A stretch of 64,000 nt of DNA from Burkholderia cepacia. GTDB lineage: Bacteria; Pseudomonadota; Gammaproteobacteria; Burkholderiales; Burkholderiaceae. A program made the translations under genes and the position numbers. Below, piece after piece: positions 26,729 through 35,328 of the stretch (the first letter of the stretch is position 1; each line of letters opens with the position of its first letter). The stretch is from positions 310,001 to 374,000 of the forward strand of contig NZ_LDWR01000041.1 of NCBI RefSeq assembly GCF_001039005.1. Reading direction: 5' to 3'. The notes beneath the pieces are model-generated. The model did no database searches and was not told where the DNA came from. It saw only the letters and a program-made list of their open reading frames with translations.

Positions 26729-28476
26729 CGCTCGACCTCCGGCAGCAGGTCGAGCGCCATGTCGAGCGAGATCGGCGCGCCGCGCAGCAGCGCGTCGAAC
26801 GCGGCCGATTCGTCGTCGCGCGGCGCCGGCGCGAGCGGATCGACCGGCAGCAGCTTGTGGCGCACGACCAGGTGCGCGAGCGCGAGGCGCCGGAAATCCG
26901 GCGCGAGCCGCACGCCCTCGCAGGCCATCAGCACGGCCGCGCTCGCGTAGTACAGCGCGGACGCGGCCTGCCGCACGCGTGAGTCGTCGCCTGCGTCCGC
27001 GACCCGCGCGAGCGCGTCGCATGCGCGCGAGAGAATGCGCCGCAATGCCGCGCGGCTTGCATCGGGCAGCGGCGCCGCACCGAGCCGGTCGCCGAGGAAC
27101 GCGCGCAGCGCGTCGAGCGCATGCTCGCGCTGCGCGGCCCGCGCGACGTCGAGCGCGACGATGTTGCTCGTGCCTTCCCAGATCGAACCGAGATGCGCAT
27201 CGCGCACGACCCGCGCGTCGCTCCATTCCTCGATGTAGCCGGTGCCGCCGCGCACCTCCATCGCATCGCCCGTCACGCGGCGCGCATCGCGGCATGCGCG
27301 GAACTTGATCAGCGGCGTCAGGATCCGCACGCAGCGCGCGGCCTGCTCGTCGCCCGCATCGGCCTGCGGCAGCAGCAGCGCGATCTGCATGAACATCGCG
27401 CGTGCGGCCTCGGCCGGCAGCAGCATCTTCATCAACTGGCGCTGCATCAGCGGCATCTCGATCAGCTTGCGGCCGAACGCGTCGCGGTGCGCGGCGACGT
27501 GCAGCGCTTCGTTCAGCGCGCGCCGCATCAGCCCCGCCGCGCGCACACCGTTCGACAGCCGCGACATGTTGATCATGTCGGCCATCTGGTGAAAGCCGCG
27601 GCCGATCTCACCGATCAGGTAGGCCTGTGCGCCTTCGAGCGCGATCTCGCCGCTCGCCATCGAACGGCTGCCGAGCTTGTCCTTCAACCGCACGATCCGG
27701 TAGCGGTTGCGCGTGCCGTCCGGCAGCGTCTTCGGCAGCAGGAACAGCGCGAGACCCTTGATGCCGTCCGGCGCGCCGTCGGGCCGCGCGAGCACCATCG
27801 CGAGATCGGCGTCCGCGTTCGAGCAGAACCACTTGTCGCCGGTCAGGCGCCATACGGTCTCGCCGTGCGCGTCGGTCTCGCGCGCCGCGCGCGTCGCGAT
27901 GCGGCCGACGTCGGAGCCGGCCGCCTGCTCGGTCATGAACATCGCGCCCTGGTACAACGTGTCGAAGTCACGCGACGCGAGCATCGGGAGGTAACGTTCG
28001 ACGAGCGCCGGATCGCCGAAGCGGCGCAGCGTGCGTGTCAGCGAATCGGTCATGCTGACCGGGCAGCACAGCCCGAATTCCGCCTGCACGAACAGGAACG
28101 TCAGCGCGTACTTGACGAGCGGCGGCCCGGATTCGGGCCCGTGGCTCAGCGACGCGAGCCCGAGCTCCGAATACGCAACGCGTTCGAGCGCGACATACGC
28201 GGGATCCTTGTCGATCCGCTGCACGGCCTCGCCGCGCCGGTTGCGGTGCTCGAGCACGGGCGGGTGCTTGTCCGCGCGCGATGCCCACTCGTCGAGCTCG
28301 CCCGACACGCGCGCGCCGAGCGCGCGCAGCCGCGGTTCGAGTTCCGCATAGTGCGCATCGCCGAGATGCAGCTTCAGCAACGCACCGAGGTCGGGATCGG
28401 CGGCGAAGAAATTGGTGCCCCGGCTGTCGGGGATATTGGTTGCGCCGGCGTCCGGCGTGCGAGCGGTGTCGTTCAT
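26725..28476 (-). CDS. AidB-like acyl-CoA dehydrogenase family protein
   Basis: A flavoprotein of 583 aa with the acyl-CoA dehydrogenase fold. It resembles E. coli AidB more than a classical short-chain enzyme. It has SMTDSLTRTLRRFG, AGSDVGRIATRA, the GDKWFCSNADADLAMVLARP beta domain, RLKDKLGSRSMASGEI, and the C-terminal GGTGYIEEWSDARVV / GSIWEGTSNI. The upstream in-frame region to 28644 is outside the gene; the ATG at 28476 has AGGAGA. It is translationally coupled to the CoA-transferase gene. It diverges from the LysR gene across an 11-bp inverted repeat, which suggests control by that regulator. Confidence 0.85.
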   Translation of the reverse strand: MNDTARTPDAGATNIPDSRGTNFFAADPDLGALLKLHLGDAHYAELEPRLRALGARVSGELDEWASRADKHPPVLEHRNRRGEAVQRIDKDPAYVALERVAYSELGLASLSHGPESGPPLVKYALTFLFVQAEFGLCCPVSMTDSLTRTLRRFGDPALVERYLPMLASRDFDTLYQGAMFMTEQAAGSDVGRIATRAARETDAHGETVWRLTGDKWFCSNADADLAMVLARPDGAPDGIKGLALFLLPKTLPDGTRNRYRIVRLKDKLGSRSMASGEIALEGAQAYLIGEIGRGFHQMADMINMSRLSNGVRAAGLMRRALNEALHVAAHRDAFGRKLIEMPLMQRQLMKMLLPAEAARAMFMQIALLLPQADAGDEQAARCVRILTPLIKFRACRDARRVTGDAMEVRGGTGYIEEWSDARVVRDAHLGSIWEGTSNIVALDVARAAQREHALDALRAFLGDRLGAAPLPDASRAALRRILSRACDALARVADAGDDSRVRQAASALYYASAAVLMACEGVRLAPDFRRLALAHLVVRHKLLPVDPLAPAPRDDESAAFDALLRGAPISLDMALDLLPEVER

Positions 28477-28565
28477 GCGTGCGTCTCCTGGGTTGCCTGC
28501 ACGTCGGCCGGACCCGGCGCCGCGGCCGGCCCTGTGCAAAGCCTTTCGCAGAGCGTAGGCGCGCG

Positions 28566-28620
28566 ATCGATAAGCGTCCAATACAGGATTTATCCGGTAC
28601 GATAGATATCGCTTATCGAT
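28566..28620. promoter_or_regulatory. inverted repeat in the LysR/AidB intergenic region (candidate operator pair)
   Basis: ATCGATAAGCG (28566-28576) and its perfect complement CGCTTATCGAT (28610-28620) lie 44 bp apart, about four helical turns, in the 166-bp divergent promoter. The right arm ends 22 bp before the LysR ATG. Recognition and activation sites for a LysR-type tetramer are often arranged like this. Confidence 0.6.
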
Positions 28621-28642
28621 GCCGACGCCGGGAGGAGACACC

Positions 28643-29545
28643 ATGGAACTGAGGCAGTTGCGCTACTTCGTGGCGGTCGCCGAGGAGCTGCATTTCGGGC
28701 GCGCGGCGAAGCGCCTGTTCATCTCGCAGCCGGCGCTGAGTTTCGACATCCGCAAGTTCGAGGACGCGCTCGGCGTGCAGCTCTTCTCGCGCACCAACAA
28801 GACCGTCGCGCTGACCAACGCGGGCGAGGTGCTGCTCGGCGAGGCGCGCCGGCTGCTGCTGCAGGCGGCCGAGGCCGAGCGCCTGACGGTGCGTTCCGCA
28901 TCAGGTCTCGCGGGCCGGCTGCGGATCGGCTTTGTCCACTCGATGCTGTATCGCGGGCTGCCCGATGCGGTGCGGCGCTTCGAGGCCGACTACCCGGGCG
29001 TCGAGGTCGTGCTGAGCGAGATGAACACGCACGCGCAGGTGCTGGCGATCCAGCGCGGCCAGATCGATCTCGGTTATGCGCACTGGGGCCATTTCCCGCC
29101 CGAGGTCGAATCGGCGCCCGTCTACGTGGAACCGTTCGTCTGCTGCCTGCCGGCCGCGCATCCGCTCGCGCGTCGCAAGCAGGTCGCGCTCGCCGCGCTC
29201 GCGGCGGAACCGTTCATCCTGTTTCCGCGCGAAGCGGCGCCGCACTATCACGACCTGATCATCGCGCAGTGCGTGAACGCGGGTTTCAGCCCGCTGATCC
29301 GCCACGAGGCGCGGCTGTGGCAGACGATCCTGTCGATGATCGAGTTCGGGATGGGCGTCGCGCTGGTGCCGCGCGTGCTGCAGCAGGTGAAGAGCGACCG
29401 GCTCGCGTTCCGGCCGCTGAAGGATGCATCGCTCGAATCGCGCACGCTCGCGCTGAAGCGCAGCGGCACCGCCGAACCGGTTGCGCTGCGCTTCGCCGAC
29501 TACGTGCGTGCGTCGATCGACGCGCTGCCCGCGTTCGCGGGCTGA
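28643..29545 (+). CDS. LysR-type transcriptional regulator
   Basis: A 300-aa regulator. The N-terminal helix-turn-helix (FGRAAKRLFISQPALSFDIR, about 21-40) starts with the typical MELRQLRYFVAVAEELHF. The periplasmic-binding-like effector domain spans 90-300. The start at 28643 has GGAGGAGA. It is divergent from the AidB-like/CaiB operon, so it probably controls that operon and itself through the inverted repeat between them. The inducer is unknown. Confidence 0.9.
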   Translation: MELRQLRYFVAVAEELHFGRAAKRLFISQPALSFDIRKFEDALGVQLFSRTNKTVALTNAGEVLLGEARRLLLQAAEAERLTVRSASGLAGRLRIGFVHSMLYRGLPDAVRRFEADYPGVEVVLSEMNTHAQVLAIQRGQIDLGYAHWGHFPPEVESAPVYVEPFVCCLPAAHPLARRKQVALAALAAEPFILFPREAAPHYHDLIIAQCVNAGFSPLIRHEARLWQTILSMIEFGMGVALVPRVLQQVKSDRLAFRPLKDASLESRTLALKRSGTAEPVALRFADYVRASIDALPAFAG

Positions 29546-29573
29546 CGCGCCACGCCGGCTACTTCGCTTCCGG

Positions 29574-30977
29574 CTAGAGCGCCGGCTGCGCGCGCCGATA
29601 CCAGACCGCGTACACGATCGACAGCGCGACCAGGAACGGAATGCCGAAGATCAGCGTCATGTGGAATTCAGCCGTGAAGTAAGTCGTAACCATCACCGCG
29701 AGCATCAGGCCCGCGCCGAGCAGCGTCAGCAGCGGGAAGCCGCGCATCCGGAACGCGGGCGCCGGCAGGCCGAGCGCCGCACGACGTCGCCGGAAGCAGT
29801 AGTGCGTGACGAAGATCATCATCCACGTGAACAGCGCGCCGAACATCGACACCGACATCATGATCGTGAACGATGCATCCGGATACAGCACGCTCAGCAC
29901 CGTCGCGAGCGCGATGCCGAGCGTCGACAGCATCAGCGCGCCGAACGGCACGCCGCGTGCGTTCACTTCGCCGAGCGCCTTCGGCGCATGCCCCGCGCGC
30001 GACAGGCTGAACATCATCCGCGTCGTGATGTAGAGCTGGCTGTTCATCGCGGACAGCGCGGCGATCAGCACGACGAAGTTGATCAGCCCGGCCGCGCCCG
30101 GCAGGTGAATCGCCTCCATCACCTTCACGAACGGGCTCTCGTCGCGCCCCGCCGCCGTCCACGGGACGATCGCGAGCATCAGCGCGAGCGTGACGAGGTA
30201 GAACAGCACGAGCCGCACGATCGTCGAGCGGAACGCGCGCGTGACCGCGCGCTCGGGATCCTCCGCTTCGCCGGCCGCGACCGCGATCATCTCGATGCTC
30301 AGATAGCTGAAGATCGACACGATCACCGCGACCCACATCCCCCACATGCCCTTCGGAAAGAAACCGCCGTGATCCGTGTAGTGGTGGAAGCCCGCGCGTG
30401 CCGCGCCGCCGCCGACCAGGCCCGGATTACCGAACACGACATACGCGCCGAGCCCGATGAAGCCGACGATCGCCGCGATCTTCACGACCGAGAAGCCATA
30501 CTCGACCGCGCCGAATACATCGACGCTGCGTGCGTTGATGAACACCAGCAGTGCCGAGAAACCGACGATCCACAGCCAGCCCGGCACACCGGGCAACCAG
30601 TACTTCATGTACAGCGCGATCGCGGTGACCTCGGTGCCCACCGCGAGCACGATGCACGCCCAGTATGCGTAACGCACGAGGAACCCGGCCCACGGACTCA
30701 CGTAATGTTCGGCGTATGCGCCGAACGAACCGGAGGTCGGGTGCGCGACCGTCATCTCAGCGAGACAGCCCATCAGCAGCAGCGAGATGAACGCGCCGAT
30801 CGCGTAGCTGACGAGCACGCTCGGGCCCGCGAAGCCGATCGCGAAGCCGCTGCCGAGAAAGAGACCGGTGCCGATGGCGCCGCCGATCGCGATCATCGCC
30901 ATCTGCCGCGCGGAAAGCGTGCGGCGCAGGCCTTGCTCGCGCGCCGCGATATGCTGGAATTGCCCTTCAGGTTGCAT
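29574..30977 (-). CDS. amino acid permease, APC superfamily (AAT type)
   Basis: A twelve-segment inner-membrane transporter, 467 aa. The first helix carries the AAT signature (MIAIGGAIGTGLFLGSGFAI). SNSQLY-like AMNSQLYITTRMMFSLSRAG follows helix 7. The family imports amino acids such as GABA, proline, aromatic or basic residues; the substrate is not resolvable here. It is upstream of nothing on its strand within 28 bp of the convergent LysR stop, and a porin gene lies 91 bp upstream on the same strand. Confidence 0.88.
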   Translation of the reverse strand: MQPEGQFQHIAAREQGLRRTLSARQMAMIAIGGAIGTGLFLGSGFAIGFAGPSVLVSYAIGAFISLLLMGCLAEMTVAHPTSGSFGAYAEHYVSPWAGFLVRYAYWACIVLAVGTEVTAIALYMKYWLPGVPGWLWIVGFSALLVFINARSVDVFGAVEYGFSVVKIAAIVGFIGLGAYVVFGNPGLVGGGAARAGFHHYTDHGGFFPKGMWGMWVAVIVSIFSYLSIEMIAVAAGEAEDPERAVTRAFRSTIVRLVLFYLVTLALMLAIVPWTAAGRDESPFVKVMEAIHLPGAAGLINFVVLIAALSAMNSQLYITTRMMFSLSRAGHAPKALGEVNARGVPFGALMLSTLGIALATVLSVLYPDASFTIMMSVSMFGALFTWMMIFVTHYCFRRRRAALGLPAPAFRMRGFPLLTLLGAGLMLAVMVTTYFTAEFHMTLIFGIPFLVALSIVYAVWYRRAQPAL

Positions 30978-31068
30978 TGAATGACCTCGTACGAAAGCGA
31001 TTGTCTGGTCGAAGCGTCGATGGCGCGCGGCACGGCGCCGGTCCGGCCGGCCACCGCGCGCCGCGCGC

Positions 31069-32139
31069 TCAGAACATGTGGCGCAGGCCGGCTGCGACGC
31101 CCGTCTGGTTGCCGCGTCCGGGCATTTCGGTGAACGCGCCGCCGGTTACGCGGTTGTAGTCGACCGTCGCGTAGACCTGCGTCGCCTTCGACAACGCGTA
31201 CTCCGCCTCGAGCACGCCCGTATAGCGCTTGCCGCCGTTGCCGGCGACCCCGTTGACGTTGCGGATGTCGTCGTAATACGCAACGCCCGTCACCGACACG
31301 GCCGGCGTGACCTTGACGCTCGCGCCCGTGTAGAAGATCGCGTCGCGGCGCGGGTTGTCCGCGAACGAACCGTAGGTCACCTGGCGGCCGGGTGCGTTCA
31401 GCAGCGCCTCGTCGAGCACGCCCGAGCGGTCGATGCCGCCGAGATAACCCGCGTACAGCGTCGCCGCGCCGAACGCGTAGCGCGCGCCCGCGCCCCATGC
31501 CTGCTGGGCGCGGCTGTTCAGGTCGCGCACCTGCTGGTACGTCGCGCCGACCATCAGCCCGCCCTGCGTATACGACACGTGCGTGCCCCAGTATGCATTC
31601 GCGCCGAGGCTGCCCGCGACGCCGCCGAAGCCGTAGCTCGCGCCGACGTTCAGCCCGCCGAACGTGCCGTCGTAGCTGACGACGTTGCTCGCGCGGCCTT
31701 GCGTGAGGAAGTACGGCCACATGTTGGCCGTGTAGTTGCCGACCGTCAGCGGATCGAGATCGCCGAACAGGTTGAACGCCTCGGTCGCCTGGCGGCCGAG
31801 CTTCACGGTGCCCCAGTCGCTCGCCAGGCCGACGTACGCGTAGCGGCCGAACAGCGCGCCGTCCAGTTGCCCGTTCTGCGGCTCGAAACCGCTCTCCAGC
31901 TGGAAGATAGCCTTCAGCCCGCCGCCGAGCGCTTCGCTGCCCTTCAGCCCCCAGCGGCTGTTCGTGATCGCGCCATTGGTCATCTGCACGCTGGCGTCGT
32001 TCGACGCGTCGGCATGCGTCGTATAGCGGATGCTCTGGTCGACGATCCCGTACAGCGTCACGCTGCTCTGCGCCATTGCACCGCTCGCGGCAAGCGCACC
32101 CGCCATCATTGGCAGTGCGAATCGATTGATACTCTTCAT
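31069..32139 (-). CDS. outer-membrane porin, OmpC-like betaproteobacterial type
   Basis: A 16-strand trimeric porin type (356 aa). A signal peptide spans 1-23 (cleavage after AMA), the mature start is QSSVTLYGIVD, and the last residue is Phe in GLRHMF, the BAM recognition signal. Constriction and strand signatures such as FGRYAYVGLASDWGTVKLGR are present. GGAGGAG precedes the ATG at 32139. It lies between RidA and the amino-acid permease, so it may serve uptake of the same nutrients; this is inference. Confidence 0.9.
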   Translation of the reverse strand: MKSINRFALPMMAGALAASGAMAQSSVTLYGIVDQSIRYTTHADASNDASVQMTNGAITNSRWGLKGSEALGGGLKAIFQLESGFEPQNGQLDGALFGRYAYVGLASDWGTVKLGRQATEAFNLFGDLDPLTVGNYTANMWPYFLTQGRASNVVSYDGTFGGLNVGASYGFGGVAGSLGANAYWGTHVSYTQGGLMVGATYQQVRDLNSRAQQAWGAGARYAFGAATLYAGYLGGIDRSGVLDEALLNAPGRQVTYGSFADNPRRDAIFYTGASVKVTPAVSVTGVAYYDDIRNVNGVAGNGGKRYTGVLEAEYALSKATQVYATVDYNRVTGGAFTEMPGRGNQTGVAAGLRHMF

Positions 32140-32210
32140 GTTCTCCTCCAGTCCTTTTATCGGTTCTTGATGATGGTGGTGACTGCACGCCGCGTCACGC
32201 GGCGTTCCTG

Positions 32211-32597
32211 CTAGGTGCGCGCTGCCGGCAGCGCGACGTACGCGACGAGCTCGACACGCATCGCCGGATGCGCGAAGCCCTGCACGCCGACGCACGTGCG
32301 GTTCGGATAGGGTTCGCGAAAATGGCGCCGGTATTCGGCGTCGAATTCGGGCATCGCCTTCACGTCGGACAGGTAGACGAGCACCTGCGCGACATCGTCC
32401 ATCGTCGCGCCGGCCGCCGCGACGGCTTTCGCGAGATTCGCGAGCGTGATGCGCGCCTGCTCGGCCATCGTGTCGCCGGCGATCGCGCCGGATGCGTCGA
32501 CCGGCCCGTGACCGGTAAACATCAACCCGCCCGCGCGGGTCGCCCACGAGAACGGTTGCGCGAGCTGCGGCAAGTCGACCGGGATCATTTCTGCCAT
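32211..32597 (-). CDS. RidA family protein (enamine/imine deaminase)
   Basis: A small trimeric protein, 128 aa, that hydrolyses reactive 2-aminoacrylate and related imines released by PLP enzymes. The C-terminal RTCVGVQGFAHPAMRVELVAYVAL contains the expected Arg and Glu of the family. AAGGAGGAC precedes the ATG at 32597. It sits 31 bp after the aminotransferase gene on the same strand, a logical pairing since the aminotransferase can produce enamine leakage. Confidence 0.88.
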   Translation of the reverse strand: MAEMIPVDLPQLAQPFSWATRAGGLMFTGHGPVDASGAIAGDTMAEQARITLANLAKAVAAAGATMDDVAQVLVYLSDVKAMPEFDAEYRRHFREPYPNRTCVGVQGFAHPAMRVELVAYVALPAART

Positions 32598-32628
32598 CGT
32601 GTCCTCCTTCGGATCGGGAATGGGAAGC

Positions 32629-33843
32629 TCAGGCAGCCTGCCGCGATGCGCCGCCGAGCACATCGGCAAGCGCGTTCGCCACGGCGTCGAGGTTTGCGTC
32701 GTTCAGGCCCGCGATGCACATGCGGCCCGAACGCAGCAGATAGACGCTGTGCAACGCACGCAGCCGATCGACGTCGGCCGCGGCGATGCCGGTGTAGCTG
32801 AACATCCCGCGCTGCGCGACGAATGCATCGAACGCACGGCCCGGCAGACGCGCATCGAGCCGTGCCTTCAGCTCGCTGCGCATCCGCTTGATGCGCGTGC
32901 GAATTTGCCCGACTTCGTCTTCCCACTGCGCACGCAGCGCGTCGTCGTTCAGCACCGTCGACACGAGTTGCGCACCGAACAGCGGCGGGCTCGAATAGGT
33001 GCGGCGCACGCCCGCCTGCAACTGGCTCAGCACCGTCGCGGCCTCGCCCGCGTTCGCGCAGACGATCGACAATCCGCCGACGCGCTCGCCGTACAGCGAG
33101 AAGTTCTTCGAGAACGAGTTGCCGACGATCGCGGGCAGGCCCGCATCGACGATCGCGCGCACGGCCCATGCGTCGTCGGCGAGACCATCGCCGAAACCCT
33201 GGTACGCCATGTCGAGGAACGGGATCAGCCCGCGCCGCACGAGCACGTCGATCACCTCGCGCCATGCATCGCGGCCCAGGTCGAGCCCCGTCGGGTTGTG
33301 ACAGCACGGCTGCAGCAGCACGACGCTGCGTGCCGGCAACGCGTCGAGCGTCGCAAGCATCGCGTCGACGCGGATGTCATTGCGCGCTTCGTCGTAGTAC
33401 GGATAGGTATGCACGTCGAGGCCGGCCGCCGAGAAGATCACGCGATGGTTGTCCCACGTCGGGTCGCTGATCCAGATCGCGCTGTCGGGGAAATAGCGCT
33501 TCACGAATTCCGCGCCGAGGCGAATCGCGCCCGAGCCGCCGAGCGTCTGCAGCGTCGCGATGCGCCCTTCCGCGAGCGCGGCGCAATCGGCGCCGAACAC
33601 GAGCCGCTGCACGCCCTGCCGATATGCGGCGAGCCCTTCCATCGGCAGATACGTGTGCGGCGCACCGGCTTCGCGCAAACGCTCGGCCGCGATGCGCGTG
33701 CTGTCGAGCACCGGAATCCGGCCCGCTTCGTCGTAGCAGAGACCGATGCTCAGGTTGACCTTGTGGGGATGCGCATCCTGCTGGAACGCCTGGAACAGCG
33801 ACAGGATCGGATCGCCCGGATAGGCGGGAATGTGTTCGTACAT
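32629..33843 (-). CDS. aromatic/aspartate aminotransferase (class I, TyrB-like)
   Basis: PLP enzyme of fold type I, 404 aa. The active-site residues are visible: K246 in GNSFSKNFSLYGERVG, N183 in CHNPTG, and D211 and Y214 in DMAYQGFG. The N-terminal MYEHIPAYPGDPILSLFQ is typical of the TyrB/AspC group. The frame continues upstream to 33930, but the ATG at 33843 is the family start. It is divergent from an Lrp-type regulator, which probably controls it. RidA follows at 31 bp. It interconverts aromatic or acidic amino acids with 2-oxoglutarate. Confidence 0.9.
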   Translation of the reverse strand: MYEHIPAYPGDPILSLFQAFQQDAHPHKVNLSIGLCYDEAGRIPVLDSTRIAAERLREAGAPHTYLPMEGLAAYRQGVQRLVFGADCAALAEGRIATLQTLGGSGAIRLGAEFVKRYFPDSAIWISDPTWDNHRVIFSAAGLDVHTYPYYDEARNDIRVDAMLATLDALPARSVVLLQPCCHNPTGLDLGRDAWREVIDVLVRRGLIPFLDMAYQGFGDGLADDAWAVRAIVDAGLPAIVGNSFSKNFSLYGERVGGLSIVCANAGEAATVLSQLQAGVRRTYSSPPLFGAQLVSTVLNDDALRAQWEDEVGQIRTRIKRMRSELKARLDARLPGRAFDAFVAQRGMFSYTGIAAADVDRLRALHSVYLLRSGRMCIAGLNDANLDAVANALADVLGGASRQAA

Positions 33844-33947
33844 GGCGGAATGACGGTAGGCGTTGAAGGCGGCGGCGCGACCGGCGGCATGGCGTCGCGT
33901 CAGGTCGGGCAGCCGAGGCATGAAGCGCATGTTATCGAGGTCGAAAT

Positions 33948-33964
33948 AGAATGAGCTTCATTTT
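33948..33964. promoter_or_regulatory. candidate Lrp/AsnC box
   Basis: AATGA-GCT-TCATT is a perfect 5-bp inverted repeat with a 3-bp spacer. It is flanked by longer partial symmetry (TCGAAA ... TTTCGA) in the 191-bp AT-richer divergent promoter between the aminotransferase and the Lrp-type gene. Size and position suit the adjacent regulator. Confidence 0.45.
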
Positions 33965-34034
33965 TCGATGACGAATCGACTGGATTGAAGTAGAGTCTGC
34001 GGTTGTTATCTCTGAATTCACCGGATTCTGCGAA

Positions 34035-34517
34035 ATGACTCTGGATCGAACCGACATGAGGATCCTCCGGCACCTCGAGGGTGACGGACGCATCAGCAAT
34101 CAGGACCTCGCGAACGCGGTCGCGCTGTCTCCGTCGGCGTGCCTGCGGCGTGTGAAGCTGCTGGAGGAGCGCGGCGCCATTTCGGGTTATCGCTGCACGA
34201 TCGATCCGAAGACGGTCGGCGTCGCGTTCGAGGCGCTCGTGCATGTGTCGATGCGCCCGGACGTACCCGAGTGGCATGACAGGTTCGTGGAGGCGATCCA
34301 GCAGTGGCCGGAAGTCATCGCGGCGCAGATCGTGACCGGCGGATCGAACTACGTGCTGACGGTTCGTGCTCGCGACCTCGATCACTACTCGGACTTCGTG
34401 ATCAACCGGCTGCACCGCGCGGCGGGGGTGATGTCGATCAACTCGAGCATCGTGCTCGCGACGCTCAAGCGCGATGGATCGATCCTCGATCTCGTCGAGC
34501 CGTCGGCGGCCGGCTGA
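34035..34517 (+). CDS. Lrp/AsnC family transcriptional regulator
   Basis: A 160-aa feast/famine regulator. The N-terminal winged helix-turn-helix is MTLDRTDMRILRHLE then ISNQDLANAVALSPSACLRRV. A C-terminal RAM ligand domain includes VTGGSNYVLTVRARD. It is divergent from the aminotransferase-ridA genes and probably regulates them in response to an amino acid. No Shine-Dalgarno sequence of note precedes the ATG. Transcription runs toward tRNA-Val, 82 bp downstream. Confidence 0.92.
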   Translation: MTLDRTDMRILRHLEGDGRISNQDLANAVALSPSACLRRVKLLEERGAISGYRCTIDPKTVGVAFEALVHVSMRPDVPEWHDRFVEAIQQWPEVIAAQIVTGGSNYVLTVRARDLDHYSDFVINRLHRAAGVMSINSSIVLATLKRDGSILDLVEPSAAG

Positions 34518-34558
34518 CCGATCGTTGCGCGGTCCTGGAAAAAATTTGCAGAAAGGGC

Positions 34559-34587
34559 TTTACGAACCCCAAAAGCTCTGACATAAT
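34559..34587 (+). promoter_or_regulatory. sigma-70 promoter of tRNA-Val
   Basis: TTTACG (-35) and CATAAT (-10) are separated by exactly 17 bp. The predicted start is about six bases before the mature tRNA. The flanks are AT-rich for this genome, as expected of a strong stable-RNA promoter. Confidence 0.8.
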
Positions 34588-34599
34588 TTCAGCTTCTTT

Positions 34600-34674
34600 G
34601 GGCGGTTAGCTCAGCGGTAGAGCACTGCCTTCACACGGCAGGGGTCACTGGTTCGATCCCAGTACCGCCCACCA
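34600..34674 (+). tRNA. tRNA-Val (CAC)
   Basis: A 75-nt cloverleaf with encoded CCA. The acceptor arms GGGCGGT and ACCGCCC pair. The anticodon loop TTCACAC gives anticodon CAC, reading GTG, the commonest valine codon in this GC-rich genome. It is followed by a strong terminator 8 bp beyond the CCA. No duplicate of its 3' end is found within the window, so I see no att-site signature. Confidence 0.97.
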
Positions 34675-34682
34675 AAGAATTC

Positions 34683-34720
34683 AAGGGCCTGCGTCTCACG
34701 ACGCAGGCCCTTTTCGTTTT
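34683..34720 (+). terminator. intrinsic terminator of tRNA-Val
   Basis: AAGGGCCTGCGTC / GACGCAGGCCCTT is a 13-bp perfect stem with a TCAC loop followed by TTCGTTTT. Confidence 0.92.
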
Positions 34721-35328
34721 GGTGCGCCGCATTTCACGCCGGCCTGCTTCGCCTCCCCTCCGATAGCGCATCGCCCGACACGAATCCGGCACTTCACACT
34801 CAGCCAAGCGGGCTCGCTGCTGCTTCGGGTCTCTCTTATTTCCAATCTGCACGATGTTGGCACCTGCGCGGCAACCCCGACTGGAGTGACACGGCCTCCC
34901 AACAATCATTCAATACTCCAAATCAAAATCTTCCGCAGGAACGTCTTCCCTCAAACAATTACCCATTGACGCCATCTGATTCTTCCAATACCAATGGCTT
35001 GTTATCGGCGATAAAAATCAGACAAATAGACTGTCAATTGCAAAATACCCTATTCCTTCGCCAATCAAGCTGTCACGTCGGTACTATCGACCGATTCGGC
35101 ACCGGAACCAGCACAAAACTCGGACGTTTCATACAAGCCACCGCCGAGCCTTCAACATGAAAGAAAGAAAATTGCCACTGTAATTTTCGGTAATTCTTAT
35201 GTAACATTTGTAGGTATTCGGATGAATAGAATCGTTGCACCATATAACAGCCAGCCAAATCGTCATCGCATTTACGGCACGGAAATAATGACTTGCGATG
35301 ATGAGCTAGCGATAGAACCAATGTCCCC
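34721..35328. other. AT-rich region without convincing genes
   Basis: About 600 bp with clearly lower G+C than the rest, notably 34910-35250 (runs such as AAAAATC, TTGCAAAATA, AAGAAAGAAAATTG). The small open frames here lack Shine-Dalgarno sequences and family features. Together with the tRNA upstream and the APS kinase gene downstream, it looks like the remnant of an acquired segment. It must hold the promoter of the APS kinase gene, but I cannot point to one. Confidence 0.6.

Noticed and set aside
34631..34909. Minus-strand 92-codon frame ending in GTGIEPVTPAV across tRNA-Val
   Set aside because: It is the antisense of the tRNA gene plus its terminator; the GIEPVTP ending is a well-known spurious translation of tRNA sequence.
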